A DNA stretch of 64,000 bases from Pohlia nutans (GCA_022496805.1 CM040085.1:51262234-51326233); one strand, 5' to 3'; shown: positions 13,116 to 25,166, counted from the stretch's first letter. Notes: generated by a model not told the origin, from the letters alone. A program made the numbers and translations.

Positions 13116-13659
13116 TTATGGACTCGACTATGTATGTTTATAAGATTTTGGAATGTTATTATACCATAGCAGTAGGGCAAGGTTGGTATATTGATGCCAA
13201 ATAATTAATTAACTCTCGAAACCATGAGTCATGATTTCAAACCATTTTCTACTTTTGAGTAAGCCCTTTTTGATACAATATTTGTTGAATACAATTATTG
13301 TACAAGATGTGAATTTTTCAATAAACTTGTGTTTCACTATTAAGTTAATGCCTAGAATTTTTTTGATCAATTCAAGTTGCAATTAAAAAGTTATTTTTCA
13401 AAAGGTGATTTTTTTTTGAGTTTTGGGTAATTTCGGGCACCTATGACAAATAGATCCAATTGGTTTTAAATTCTTTATGCAAACTCTAATTAAGATTGTG
13501 AACATAATCCTCAAAGTTGAAAAACATCAAAGCACAAAATTATGACTCTCAAAACACTTAAAACATTTAAAACACACTCATTTGAGCAACATTTAAAACT
13601 CCATGGTTGAAGTTCTATGTACTTTGAAAGTTTTTTTAACTTAATCATTCACAATTTAA

Positions 13660-14119
13660 CCCCTAAAGGACCGGGGGTGTTGAACTTAGCTCTTGTTTTC
13701 TTGACTAGCTCTTGTAGCAAGCTCAATGCCTTATTAGTGTGGGGTAATTCTGACGATCGGCACCGTTGAAACTAAAGAAGACTTACGTAGTTTTTTTATG
13801 AAAAAAAGATCAACAAAAGTTTTATTGTGAGTAAAAATCATCATTTAAAACATGTGAAAAAAATTTCAAGGAATTTGGAGGTGTAAAGAGAAAGATATGA
13901 GGGTCTGAAGTGACGCCTAGATACCCACCGTGCAACTCAAAAAAATCACCAAAAATCGCTCACTTGATGAATTTCCGATCAAGAAGTACCTACACATTTG
14001 GCTCTCAAAAAGAACCAGGGTCTCTTTGTTGCTCATCCTACAATTCAAAGCCCAAGAACTAGAATTTTCTCACTTTCTAGTTCTAAAAGCCGCATGGGGG
14101 CCTTACGATCCTTTAGGGG
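13660..14119. mobile_element. TTAA-specific MITE (piggyBac-like ends), 460 bp, nested in CACTA 1
   Basis: Left end CCCCTAAAGGACCGGGG, right end on the reverse strand CCCCTAAAGGATCGTAAGG, with TTAA at 13656-13659 and 14120-14123. The uninterrupted site exists in CACTA element 3 on the reverse strand near 23038-23062, where TTGTGAATGATTAAG and CAGACTTTGG flank a single TTAA followed by A-rich sequence. TTAA duplication with CCC-starting ends is the mark of piggyBac-like elements. No transposase is encoded. Confidence 0.85.
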
Positions 14120-14132
14120 TTAAAAAAAAAAA

Positions 14133-14485
14133 CTCAGCAGACTTTGGCGGCCATTTTGTCATAGTAGAATAATTTTTTTTTTAAATCTTTGGACTAAGAA
14201 AAGCTGGTAAATCAAGTTAAGTTACATCTCCAAGAATCCGTTTGTGATTTTGAGCCTCCATTCAAAAGTTATAGACAAAATTCAGAGTGGGGTAGCAAGA
14301 AATATTTTCTTTGATATTTTCAAACACCCTCTCTGATTTTTGTCTTTAACTTTTGAATGGAGGCTTAAAATCACAAATGGATTTTTGGAAATGAAACTTA
14401 ACTTGATTTCCTAGCTTTTCTTAGTCTAAAGAGTTTTGAAAGAAGTTATCCTACTATGACAAAATGGTCGCCAAAGTTTGCTGAG
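14133..14485. repeat. Foldback (inverted repeat) module of the CACTA family
   Basis: CTCAGCAGACTTTGGCGGCC at the left is mirrored by CAAAGTTTGCTGAG at the right, and the two arms continue through ACAAAATGG, GATTTTGAGCCTCCATTCAAAAG and its complement to a centre near 14310. Arms are about 150-170 bp. Similar foldbacks occur at about 16490-16830 and 22680-23030 in CACTA elements 2 and 3. Transcripts would form a long hairpin. Confidence 0.8.
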
Positions 14486-14550
14486 TTTGAAAACACAGAA
14501 TAGTAAGTGTATATGTAAGAAAAAAATCATGCATTGTTCATCAAGTTCTA

Positions 14551-14620
14551 GTGGTGGTGAATTGGTTAGTGAGTATAGTCATAAGAATGAGGTCCCGAGT
14601 TCAAACCCGAGTGGCAACTG
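14551..14620 (+). repeat. tRNA-like (SINE-head-like) module with A and B boxes
   Basis: GGTGAATTGGTTAGTGAG resembles a pol III A box region and GAGTTCAAACCCGAG a B box. The same module lies on the reverse strand at about 16345-16410 and 22541-22606 in CACTA elements 2 and 3. It is not a functional tRNA gene as far as I can fold it; it is probably a SINE fragment fixed in the family. Confidence 0.5.
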
Positions 14621-14867
14621 TGTGTACATAGTTTGGCTGCCCGAAAGTGCTGGGCAGCCAAAAAAATGAATTTTTGCCCGAAAAATCCGAGCAGCGAAAA
14701 AGATGTTTTTTTGTTTTTGTTTTTTAGTTTTCATTTTTTATTTGACCAAATCAACAGAAAAAATCAATAGATTTTTGTTGATGGATGACAGAAACAACGC
14801 GACCGAATCAATAGAAACTATCAACTCTTCTCTGTTGATTTGGACGCTGAATTTTCTAGTAGTGTTC

Positions 14868-16105
14868 GCCCCATCCATGTCCATCGCTTCTGTCCCTTTT
14901 GAATTGATGAGAGCGCATGCATTTTCCGATCTTTGAATGTTTTAGAACGCCTGCATTGTGTGGATGCGGCTAATCTCAGTTCGTCAATCTTGCATGTGTT
15001 CATTGAGGACAAAACCAATTCTAGGGTACCCTCAATGTTTTTGGTCTGTCGCCGCTTGTGTTGTTATGCATGGTGCATTCATCTCTCGGATCAAAGGTGA
15101 CTTGAAGGTTGGGTTGGACGTTTGATCACATAAGAGCCCAAGATAAAAGAGCTCTCTTCACCATTGCATGCGTTTCCGAGTCTTTTGATTCTTTGAGTCT
15201 TTTTAGCATTGTGTTATTTATTGTGCACACTGTGTTTTTCTTTGTGCTTGTGTGTTGTGTTTTCATTTTGTGTGTCTACTGTAGGTTTTTTTGCTAGGTC
15301 GAAGTTTGCCTTGAAAATGCAGGCTCTCCTACGTAAATTTCTTCACGATGGCAGAATTTCAGTTACATCAGGCAATTTTGACCATTTTGGCTCATTGTTG
15401 TTGCGTGACTAAAAGATCAAACATGAAGTTTGAGTGGTCATAGAGGTAGGAGCGACTCCAAACTCTAATGTATAGGGTCTTGTCTGTCAAATCCTAGCGA
15501 ATTGCTCCACCCTTGTGTGGTGCAAATTCCACCATACTTCGAAACGTATCAATTAAGAATTTGACTGAATTTCCCTACTTTCAATCGTATAGGGTTTGCT
15601 CAACACCCATTCTTTAGTTAGCACAACTGATTAAAATATATGTTTGTAGTCAGTCTACTGTCAGTCGACTATCGAAGAAATACGGCTGCTTGCTGTAGAA
15701 TTCTACTGGACTATTTCCATGGTCCCTAAAATTACTCGGGAATGGTGACGTTGTCACATGTTGAAATATAGAATCTATCTGTTCAATTAGATTCAAAAGC
15801 GGATCCTTCTCTTTAATAATACTTCCATAGCTCTGATTTGATTTCGTTGGCCATCGTTAAACTGAGATCCCGAGCAGTTTATATCTTGCCCCTCATTGCT
15901 TCCTCTCTCCCGTTGTCATATGTTGTTATTCAACATTTCCCTACTCCTCCGTCGTGTCCCTCTCTCACTTGTCATGGCAGCCCGTTCATCCAACTATACC
16001 CCGTTGGATTTTGCTCTCCTCATTGGTTAGGGCGTTGCAACTCCTTTCTCAGTCCCAATGAATGACGATGGTGTCGCAACTGTCTCCAGTTTGCACTTTA
16101 GCATG
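14868..16105. other. Region between two CACTA elements, no supported gene
   Basis: The stretch holds unique-looking sequence with short frames on both strands (for example GT-rich sequence near 15200-15300). No conserved motif is recognised. It is bounded by target duplications TTC and ATG. Confidence 0.5.
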
Positions 16106-18733
16106 CACTAGTAGAAATTCTATGTCCGGATCAACAAAAAATCAACAAGAAAGCGTTGGTCATGGTTGTTGTTTCGGTCGCGTTCACATGGACATGATGT
16201 AACACAGTTTTGTTGATTTTTTCTGTTGATTTGGTCACCAAAATAAATAAATAAATAAATAAATAATTTTGCTGCCCGGGTTTTTCGGGCAAGAAAATGT
16301 TTTTTGGGTTGCTCGGATTTCTAGAGCAGCCCAACTTTATCACCACGGTTGGCAATCGGGTTTGAACTCGAGACCTCACATTTAACACTTAACACTCTAA
16401 CCAACTCAACATACTTAGAATTTGATAAACCAAGATTTTCTTTTTCTTACATATACACTTACAATTCGATGTTTTGGAACTCAACATACTTTGGCAGCCA
16501 TTTCGACATAGTAAATTAACTTTTTTTCAAAAAACTTTGGACTAAAAAAAGTTGGGAAATCAAGTTAAGTTTCATCTCCAAAAATCCGTTTCTGATTTTA
16601 AGCCTCCAGTCAAAAGTTATAGACAAAATTCAGAAAGGGTGTTTGAAAATATCAAAAAAAATATTCCTTGCTACCCCACTCTGAATTTTGTTTATAACTT
16701 TTGAATGAAGGCTCAAAATCACAAACGGATTTTTGGAGATGAAACTTAACTTGCTTTCTCAACTTTTCTTAGGTCAAAGATTTTTGAAAAAAGTTAATAT
16801 ACTATGACAAAATGGCCGATAAAGTTTGCGTTTTTTTTTTTTTTTTTTAAATTTTAATGGTGAATGATTAAGTTAACCCTTAAATGATAGAGGGGGTAAA
16901 GGAAAAACATAGATGTGTTATAAGATGTTACTTCTGCAACTTTGATGAAGTTTGGTTCAAAAGAGAAAATGAGAAGCATGATGTTTAGTAATTATCTGTA
17001 TGGTCAAACTTCCAAAAAGAGTTTTAAATACTCATTTAATGAATTTAGATGCATTTACCATTCGAAATTCACCAAAATTACTAATTCTACATTTAGAGTA
17101 TGAAATTTGGTATGATTGGTTAAAACTAAACATTCTATTCTAAAATTTTAAAAGAAATTTTTTCAAAGGAGAGAACATCATTAGTTTCCCGAAGTAGTAA
17201 GTTTTATAACACTAAGACAATATTGAGGTCTATGTCGTTGAAAAATTCCTTACTAAACCTCAATATTGCAAATGAAATGTATCAAACAACACTAGAACAT
17301 GATCTCTCCCCCCAATTTTGACAAGATATTAAAACTTGAAAATATCATTTCCTAATCATGGGCAATCACTGCTATTTGGGGTGCGACCAGAAAATGGTCG
17401 ATTGGTCACTAAGGGGCTAATGAGTTCAATTGATTGAATGTTTCAAAAAAACGGATTACTATGTAGAAACAAAAAGAAGATTCCAAGTTTCCAGCACAAA
17501 GATTCAGAGAAGAAAGAAAGAAAAAGGTTCCCAGATGACTGACTGTCGTCCCATTCAAGTGGGTTTATTTGTTTGGGTGTCCCTGTGATTGTTTCTGATG
17601 GAGCTGAAAGTCAGTCAGTCAGCAGCTAAAGTGTGTCAAAATTCACCCTCAACAGCTTTAATTTAGGGAATATCAGGCTGCTTGTCTCTTGTTATTGTTT
17701 GTCATGGATGATGAAAGTCTGCAAAATTGCAATTATATAATCCAATTACATAAAACACCCATTCTAGTACTAAATGATTACAAAACAAACTCATATTATT
17801 TTAAGTTATCTATGTGAAAAGATAATGACTTTGGTATCTTGTCATATGCTAGACTTCAAATTTTGAAATGGCAAGCACTTACACTAGTAGAAAAGGTGGC
17901 GCCCCTAGAACATGCCCGGGCAAAATCACTGTGCATGCGTGGAATTGAGCATTGCTTACGTGGGCATCTCCCTCGGCAGTGCCACCTTTTCTACTAGTGT
18001 TAGAGCATGCCCAACAACATGGGAATGCAGCAACCTAATGTTAGGATACTGAAAGTTTGAGGTAAATATGACCCCAATAGTTATGTACCATGCGCTAAAA
18101 AAATGAAAACTTGGAAAATGTCATTTTTTGCCGATGGGTAGTCACTGTTGTTTGGGTTGCGATTAGAAATGGTTGAGCAGTCATTTAATTTGCGGGTTAA
18201 AAAAAATTCAAAGTACATAGAACTTCAACCATCGTGTTTAAATTTTGCCCAAATAAGGGTGTTTTAAATGTTTTAAGTGCTTTGAAAGTCATAATTGTGT
18301 GCTTTGATGCCTTTCAACTTTGGAAATTATGTTCACAATCTTGTTAAGAGTTTGTATGAAGAATTTAAAACCAATTGGATCTATTTGTCATAGGTGCCAG
18401 AAATTGTTCAAAAGTAAAAAAAAATCACCTTTTGAAAAATCGAGTCGATAAACTGCAAAAGATTAAAAAGATTCTATTATATTCCAATAAATTCTATAAT
18501 ATTTCGATAGATTCTAGAATATCCCCAAAAGATTCACAAAAGATTCTCAAGATTCCACATTTACTAAAATTTTGTTGATTTGGTCATTGTAGTATTCAAA
18601 TCAACAAAAAGTAGACAGCAAATTGTTGATTTTTACAAAAAGTTTAGAAATCAGTGAAATCGGTCATTGCAGTGCCCCAAACAATATAGATCTATTGATT
18701 TTTTGTTGATTTGGTCATGATTTTCTAGTAGTG
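16106..18733. mobile_element. CACTA element 2, 2628 bp, TSD ATG
   Basis: The left end reads CACTAGTAGAAATTCTATG and the right end, reversed, CACTACTAGAAAATCATGAC. ATG at 16103-16105 and 18734-18736 is the target duplication. The interior has the foldback (about 16490-16830), a tRNA-like module on the minus strand (16345-16410), a (AAAT)n run near 16230-16265, a nested mini-CACTA (17882-17999) and the GGAAT-type array near 18450-18560. No transposase. Confidence 0.88.
17882..17999. mobile_element. Mini-CACTA, 118 bp, TSD TTA, nested in element 2
   Basis: CACTAGTAGAAAAGGTGGC at the left is matched by the same sequence on the reverse strand at the right (perfect 19-bp terminal inverted repeat). 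TTA at 17879-17881 and 18000-18002 is the target duplication. The interior is GC-richer than its surroundings and non-coding. Confidence 0.85.
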
Positions 18734-21700
18734 ATGAGATTTCATTTTAGTGAGTCCAGTCTTTATGTCCAAGCAGAGATCTTCGATAGCGATAGTGATT
18801 TAGAACCTTCCCACACCATCATTCAGCAACCAATTGAGACCGTAGAACAACGTACACTCTCGAAACTTGGCCCTGGAAAGTATATTGTCTACGGTCTTTT
18901 TGAATCTCATGATGTTCCCGGAACTGCAGGATCTGTTACACCCTGTCAATCATCCATTTGCACAATGCAGACTCCTCTACAGAAGGTGAAGATTGAGCCT
19001 GGTACGGGGAAGGTAATGAGCTCTATATCATCAGCACACCTTCAGCCTTGCTCTGCCTTGTTTGTTGCACTTTTGAGCGACTCCATCGATGACGACATGA
19101 TGTCCAAGTCCAGATCTTTGACTGAGCCATTAGCTCCACTCATTGAGTCCCAACTCTCAGCGAACCATCTGGACCTTCGGGGTCCGTTGGATCCAAGAAG
19201 GGTGGCAAAATTCTTGATTGCTTGAGGAAACTAGCTGCTCGACCTGGGACTAATCTCCTCAAGAAGATCAATTACGATTCACTCAGATCAGAGCGGGTTG
19301 ACCATCTTCCGTCAACTTTCGATGGGGACGTCGTATTCGAGTTCCCACTTGTGACTACTCTTGCCGCTTATTCATCCGCTAAATCCATCCAAGGCATAGA
19401 TAAAAGATATGACGGCCACGTTGAGACGAAGACCATAACAACCAGTATCACCAATGACATGGGGCTGGCATTTCAAAAGTCCTCGTGTGTAGGTCACCTA
19501 CGGTGCGCAATCAAGGAAAGTGATTATCTTAGGCACGCCCACCGGACGTCCCCATTCAACAATACGGAGTTTGAAGGTTGCACGTCGAGGCAGTTCGCTA
19601 AGGGTCTAGATCCTCCAGCGGATTCCACCTTAGTTTGCAAAATCTGCAAAGAGCCCCCGATGTTACTGGGAGATTGTGGTGCTAAAATATTCTACATCCA
19701 TGGCGGGCCGAGCATGACTAGGGCTTCCATCCACCTCGGTCACCATCGCCACCCAGTGAATGTAGGTGATTATAGAGACACGAAGTTGAAGATCAGCGAC
19801 AAAAAACGCAATCGTACTTGAGCCAGCAAGGAACTTCTAGGTGAGTATCTCTTACGTAACGAAGACGAGCCGCCCAAAACATTGACTTTGGATGAGTTGA
19901 TCCTTGTTTTGGACAGGTTCAAGGACATAGGCTCTCTGAGCATCAAAAACAAGGTAGTGACGTTTAAGTATCTCAGGAGATATGGTGTAATGGACAATAT
20001 CACTAAACTTAAAGGTCTTAGTAATTGGTCATATGTTTAAAGGAACATGTTTCCTGGACAAGGCGAGGATTCAGACAAAGTGTTTATCTTCAAAATGTCC
20101 AAGATGGGCCTCAAGAGTGGTGTGGACTTGGTGAAGAGAATGCAACCATGTGGTGATCTCGAGAGCTCTTGGATTATGTTTGATCATGTCAAGCGTGTAA
20201 AGCATTAGACCAACATGGCGTGTCATGTTTACGACCCCACGTACTGCCGGATAATGACTATTGCATGTTGTGACATGCAATCGGAGGATAAAGATGCTCA
20301 GTTTATCTTTTGGAAGAATTTGAATGCAGTCATGGAGCGATATAATGTTCCCAACCCTCACTTCATGTGCTTTATGGCGGATAGCGCTCAAGCAAATTGG
20401 AATGCGGTGAGAATAATATACGGGAACGGTAATCCTGCTGATCCAATGGAGAACCAAGAGAGAACATGTTTCTTTCATTGGTTACAGTCCTTTCAAAAGC
20501 ATAACAAACAGTACATTGGAAAGGAATTTCGAGAGCAGCACAAACGCCTGTGCATGTAGTATAGGGACTCAATAACGATGGCCGAGGCGGAGACGAGATA
20601 CTTAGCTATCCGTGTTTGGTAGGTGTCATCTGGAGCTGCATCAGAGACGTCTTTGAGGAGCCTTGACTTGTGGCTTGCTTTTTGGCACTTCCGATACCGA
20701 TAGTGGGGTGGCTTCATGCAATTGGTGAGTATTCCACATTTCTTAATTATATGGACTTTATATTTTTAAATAACAACATCTGACATACGCCGAACGTGCT
20801 TCCCACAGGACCTCGATGAAGACGAACTTGCGGAAATGGCGTCATGCAACCTTGCTGAGACTGTGCATAACAAGTAGCTCCAAGCGTCGGGCAATAGAGG
20901 CAACGACCTCTATACGGCTACGGTAGACGATTACATTCGAGCATTCATGCATGTTGTGGCTTACTACCAATTCCTGAAAAGAGACGTTGGGGGCACTGGA
21001 CCGAGCAAGGAAGAACTCAAGCTTAGAAATGTCCATCACTGAGCTAGAGTCACCGGTGATCCAAGGGTGCTAAGGGACGCCATGCTAGAGATGCCAGGTG
21101 CCGATGAATTCTGCACCTGCGATCCTCATCTCGAAGGAGAAGAGGTGTTTGGCTCACTCAAGCGGAAGCCCGACTTGCCAGTTGGAGCTGATGGTGAGTC
21201 TCACAGGTCGGATACACTGAACTACTCCCGGCCACGAGCATCTAAAAGAGCCGCTTTGGCTCCACTGACCCCTCTCCCTGTCATAGCCAAAAAAAGCAAT
21301 GCGGACGTCGAAGAGGTTGATGCAACGCCTTGGGTGGAGGCCGCATCACCAGCTCTGTAAGGTGGGATTCGACATGTTACATCTGTCCACGAGACCAAGG
21401 TAAATGAGAGGACCTGGCACATTGCAAGATTGCCCAAAGAATCTTCCAAGGCTTGCTGGGCGCAGAGAGCTGTGACAAAGAAGAAATGCTCGGCGAAGAT
21501 TGTACGGAATGCCAAGAGTACCCATGCTCCAACATACACCGGTGAATGACTCAACTTGAGGGTGGGCAGGGAAGTGACCATTCAAATCCTTCTTTTGCTC
21601 TTATGATATCGAGAGGTGTGTGAAGGGCACGCGACGCAAGTGGGTGACTCACTATTCCAGTACAGAGCCCAGGCCGCCCATCCTCGACATCTGGCCTGTG

Positions 21701-22209
21701 AAGCTTGGCACAAACCTCAAGCGGAGCGAGATTCGAGCCCTAGAAGCAGCCGATTCCAGTTGCCACAGAAAGAGCAAGTCTCGCCAAGGAGGCTCTTCTC
21801 GACCGCAATTCTTCCACCAGATCTATCTACTGTCCCTATTTTAGAGAATGCCGATGACTATCCTCGAATGCGGAAGTCCAAGAGAATTCGTCGTCAAGCC
21901 AATGTTCCTACCAACAAACAACGTCTCAGCATTGACTCAGCACGGATTCTCAAGGCTAGGATCGGCAAGGTAATGATGATACCACATCCCGGATATGGGT
22001 GCGTCATTGATTTGGACTCTGGAGCACCACCAAAAGTGACCCAATATCATATAAGATCATTCAGCTACTGCAAACATGTTTACTATGCAATCATCAAGGT
22101 CTGCAAGCGAGATCCCAACTTTGACCTCCTCATGCATGCACTAACACTTAGCTTCAACAAAATCAAGCTTCTCCACGAAAGTGGCATCTTGACTCATTCC
22201 AAAGAATAA
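18734..22209 (+). pseudogene. Degenerate MULE-type transposase gene
   Basis: From about 19198 to 22209 one reading frame carries a recognisable protein interrupted by stops at 19819, 20038, 20206, 20557, 20620, 20701, 20875, 21040, 21358, 21547 and 21604, with one intact 84-bp GT-AG intron (20725-20808). An N-terminal segment (18734-19220) is in another frame. Landmarks are a CxxC-H-H zinc-like stretch (CKICKEPP, IHLGHHRHPV), an acidic DDE-like core (ACCDMQSED, then FMADSAQANWNAVR, then NLAETVHN) with RTCFFHW (CxxH), and a C-terminal SWIM-like YCKHVYY. Order and spacing fit Mutator-like transposases. Its left side abuts CACTA 2, whose target duplication supplies the apparent first ATG. Decay is by substitution, not indels. 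Terminal inverted repeats were not found. Confidence 0.72.
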
Positions 22210-22332
22210 GAATAGGAATAGGAACCCGTTCTTTACTTTGTTATTATGTAGGAAATGCAATTGGTGTTGTTCTATTATTGTTTCGTCTTATTCCGTGCTT
22301 GATTTCGTCTCGTCCCAACTTGTACCCGATCA

Positions 22333-23645
22333 CACTACTAGAAAATTTAGCGTCCAAATCAACAGAGAAGCGTTGATATTTTCTGTTGATTTGGTCGCGT
22401 TGTTCCGGTCATCCATCAATAGAAATCTGTTGATAGTTTCTATTGATCTAGTCACCGGAAAAAAAAAAAAAAAAACAAAAACAAAAAAACAAAAAAACAT
22501 TTTTTACTGCCCGGATTTTTCGGGCAGCCAAACTTTATCACCACGGTTGTCACTCGGGTTTGAACTACCCCACGTTTATTACTTAACACTCTAACCAACT
22601 CAACATACTTAGAATTTGATAAACAAAACATAATTTTTTTCTTACATATACGCTTACAATTTGATGTTTTGGAACTCAATATACTTTGGCGGCCATTTTG
22701 ACATAGAAAAATAACTCTTTTCAAAAATCTTTGGACTAAATAAAACTGAGAAATTAGGTTAAGTTTCATCTCCAAAAATCCGTTTGTGATTTCAAGCCTC
22801 CAGTCAAAAGTTATAGACAAAATTCAGAGAGGGTGTTTGAAAATATCAAAGAAAATATTCCTTGCTACATCACTCTGAAATTTGTCTATAACTTTTGACT
22901 GGAGGCTTAAAATCACAAACGGATTTTTGGAGATGAAACCCAACTTGATTTCCCAGCTATTCTTAGTCCAAAGATTTTTGAAAGAACTTATTCTACTATG
23001 ACAAAATGGCCACCAAAGTCTGCTGACTTTTTTTTTCTTTTTTAATTGTGAATGATTAAGTTAAAAAAAAATTTAGAGTACATAGAACTTTAACCATGGT
23101 GTTTAAATGTTGCCCAAATAAGGGTGTTTTAAATGTTTTAAGTGTTTCGAAAGTCATAATTGTACTTTGATGCCTTTCAACTTTGGAGATTATGTTCACA
23201 ATTTTGTTAAGAGTTTGTATAAAGAATTTAAAACTAATTGGATCTATTTGTCATGGTATCCAAAATTGCTCAAAAGTAAAAGAAATCACCTTTTGAAAAG
23301 TCGAGTCTATAAATTGCAAAAGATTCTAAAGATTCCATAATATTCCTAAAGATTCCATATTATTTTGATAGATTCTAGAATATTCCAATATATTTCTAAA
23401 AGATTCTAAAAAGATTCTAAATGATTCCAAACCGATTCCAAAAGATTCCAAAAGATTCTAGATTCACAAAAATTTGTTGATTTGGTCATCGCACTATTCA
23501 AATCAACAAAAAGTTGGTAGCAAATTGTTGATTTTTACAGAAAGTTTAAAAATCAGTGAAATCGGTCATTGGAGTGCCGGAAATAACAGAAATCAGTTGA
23601 TTTTCTGTTGATTTGGTCACGATTTTTTAGTAGTGTCACCTCGCC
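22333..23645. mobile_element. CACTA element 3, 1313 bp, TSD TCA
   Basis: The left end reads CACTACTAGAAAATTTAGCG, nearly identical to the reversed right end of element 1, so this copy is in opposite orientation. The right end, reversed, is CACTACTAAAAAATCGTGAC. TCA at 22330-22332 and 23646-23648 is the target duplication. It holds a tRNA-like module, the foldback (22680-23030) and the GGAAT-type array, but lacks the TTAA element of copy 1 and so shows its empty site near 23040-23062. Confidence 0.88.
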
Positions 23646-23762
23646 AATTCCAAATGTGCGAATCGACATAATCGAATTGCGAGTCTATGATGAATTCATC
23701 CATATCTTTGATATTTAGTGTAGCAAGCCGTGTGCGTAGATGACTTGATTTGAATGGGAAGT

Positions 23763-24101
23763 CACTACTAGAGAGTGCGTCAAAACCAAGACAAAACCAA
23801 GACACATCTGTTGGAACCAACATAGAAATGGGTTTAACGTAGCAAAGCCGAATTCATTGCACAGAGCTAACAAGTTTTCTCTCGGAACCAACAAGTTTTC
23901 TCGTTGTTTAGCGTGCATGGCCATTTCAATATAGTGGCTTCGATTACATAATAACTATATGTTGCGTTATGTGCTACTACCAAAAATCAAACTGCATTTT
24001 CTGTTCATTGTGATCCAGAATCAACTATTCCTAACCCGCACAGAACCAACATAATTTCTGTTGATTTTCTCTTACACTGGAACCCCATTTCTCTAGTAGT
24101 G
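23763..24101. mobile_element. CACTA element 4, 339 bp, second subfamily, TSD AGT
   Basis: The left end is CACTACTAGAGAGTGCGTC and the right end, reversed, CACTACTAGAGAAATGGGG. AGT at 23760-23762 and 24102-24104 is the target duplication. It is the reverse-oriented sister of 25525-25852: the two are alike along their length. Non-coding. Confidence 0.88.
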
Positions 24102-24309
24102 AGTGCTCGCCGAGATAGCTTCGTCACTCTTGGAGCGGATTTTGGACTGTAATATCGTACTCGATGTGACCCGTGAGTATGTTCCAAGAAGGAGTTCTCC
24201 AACTTTTGAATATGCGTGGAGGAGCAAGGGCGTTGTACTGCTCTCACTTTCAAAATTTCAACTTCCTTCCCACTAAATTCAACTGAGGCATGTCTAGCTC
24301 TACGCCTAT

Positions 24310-24447
24310 CACTACTAGAAAATCCAACTAATCTGTTGATTCGGTTGCGTTGACCGGGACACTTCTCTGTTGATTTGAACAAATCAATAGAAAAGTGTCC
24401 CGGTCAACGCGACCGAATCAACAGATTAGTTGGATTTTCTAGTAGTG
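24310..24447. mobile_element. Palindromic mini-CACTA, 138 bp, TSD TAT
   Basis: Both ends read CACTACTAGAAAATCCAACT inward, and the arms pair for over 60 bp each, leaving almost no loop. TAT at 24307-24309 and 24448-24450 is the target duplication. It is essentially two CACTA subterminal regions fused back to back and would make a near-perfect hairpin if transcribed. Confidence 0.9.
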
Positions 24448-24450
24448 TAT

Positions 24451-25166
24451 TCCCGTCATTGAGGGTGTCACTAAAACCGCTTTGCTCATTTTCCTCCATG
24501 TCTATATCTGGCTCAAAAGGGCCGATGTCGTCGCACAAAGAAATGACATCGTTATGTTTATCCCGTCTTGCACTCTCTATCTTACTATTCTCTCTAAATT
24601 TGTCCCACTTAAACTTCAGAGACCCTAAGTCATGCAGAAGCTCCAATTATTTATGCGTGTTAAAGACCTGGCGCTACCTTGTTCGACTCCCGTAGATGTT
24701 GTATGAAACTAGTCAATGCCTTGTCATACACGTCAATGAGATGCCATTTGACACAGCAAGGCGATGGCCCACAAAATATGTTGTACTTCGAGATGACTGA
24801 AAGAGCAAATTTTTTTCCAGAAACGGTAATAGATCCCACAGTAATAGGTCCAAAATCGAAAATGAAAATTCTAATATTAGAATGTTTTGAATTTCTTTAG
24901 AATGTTCTAAAAAATTATTCTAATTTTGGAAAGTGAAATGATATATTTTTAGATTTGACAGTAACTTTTCCGCTCTCCGCTCTCCACTCCCCGCTCACGC
25001 AGTAGCTCCTTCGGCACGGGTGGGAAGGGGATTATTAGAATACTATATAGAATGATACTTTCAAAATAGAATTATATAGTATAAAGAGTATGAAAAAAAA
25101 TGTACTATTTATCTAATATGTATTAGGTTTATATGTTTGGATGTGAATAAAAGTTCAATGTTTCTA
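24451..25166. other. Intergenic, no supported gene
   Basis: Unique-looking sequence with short frames; AT-rich after about 24850 except for a GC-richer patch near 24970-25025. Nothing recognised. It ends where the CATCAG element starts. Confidence 0.45.

Larger units (their letters stand above)
12781..14864. mobile_element. CACTA element 1, 2084 bp, TSD TTC
   Basis: The left end reads CACTACTAGAAAATCGTGAC and the right end, on the reverse strand, CACTACTAGAAAATTCAGCG. TTC at 12778-12780 and 14865-14867 is the 3-bp target duplication typical of CACTA (En/Spm) elements. Subterminal repeats of AAATCAACAGAAAATC type occur at both ends. There is no transposase; inside are an array of GGAATCTTTTGG-like units (12950-13110), a nested TTAA element, a 350-bp foldback and a tRNA-like module. 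Elements 2 and 3 carry the same parts, so these belong to one non-autonomous family. Confidence 0.9.

Noticed and set aside
16230..16270. CRISPR-like or regular spacer array
   Set aside because: A simple AAAT microsatellite; no spacers, and CRISPR is not expected in a plant nuclear genome.
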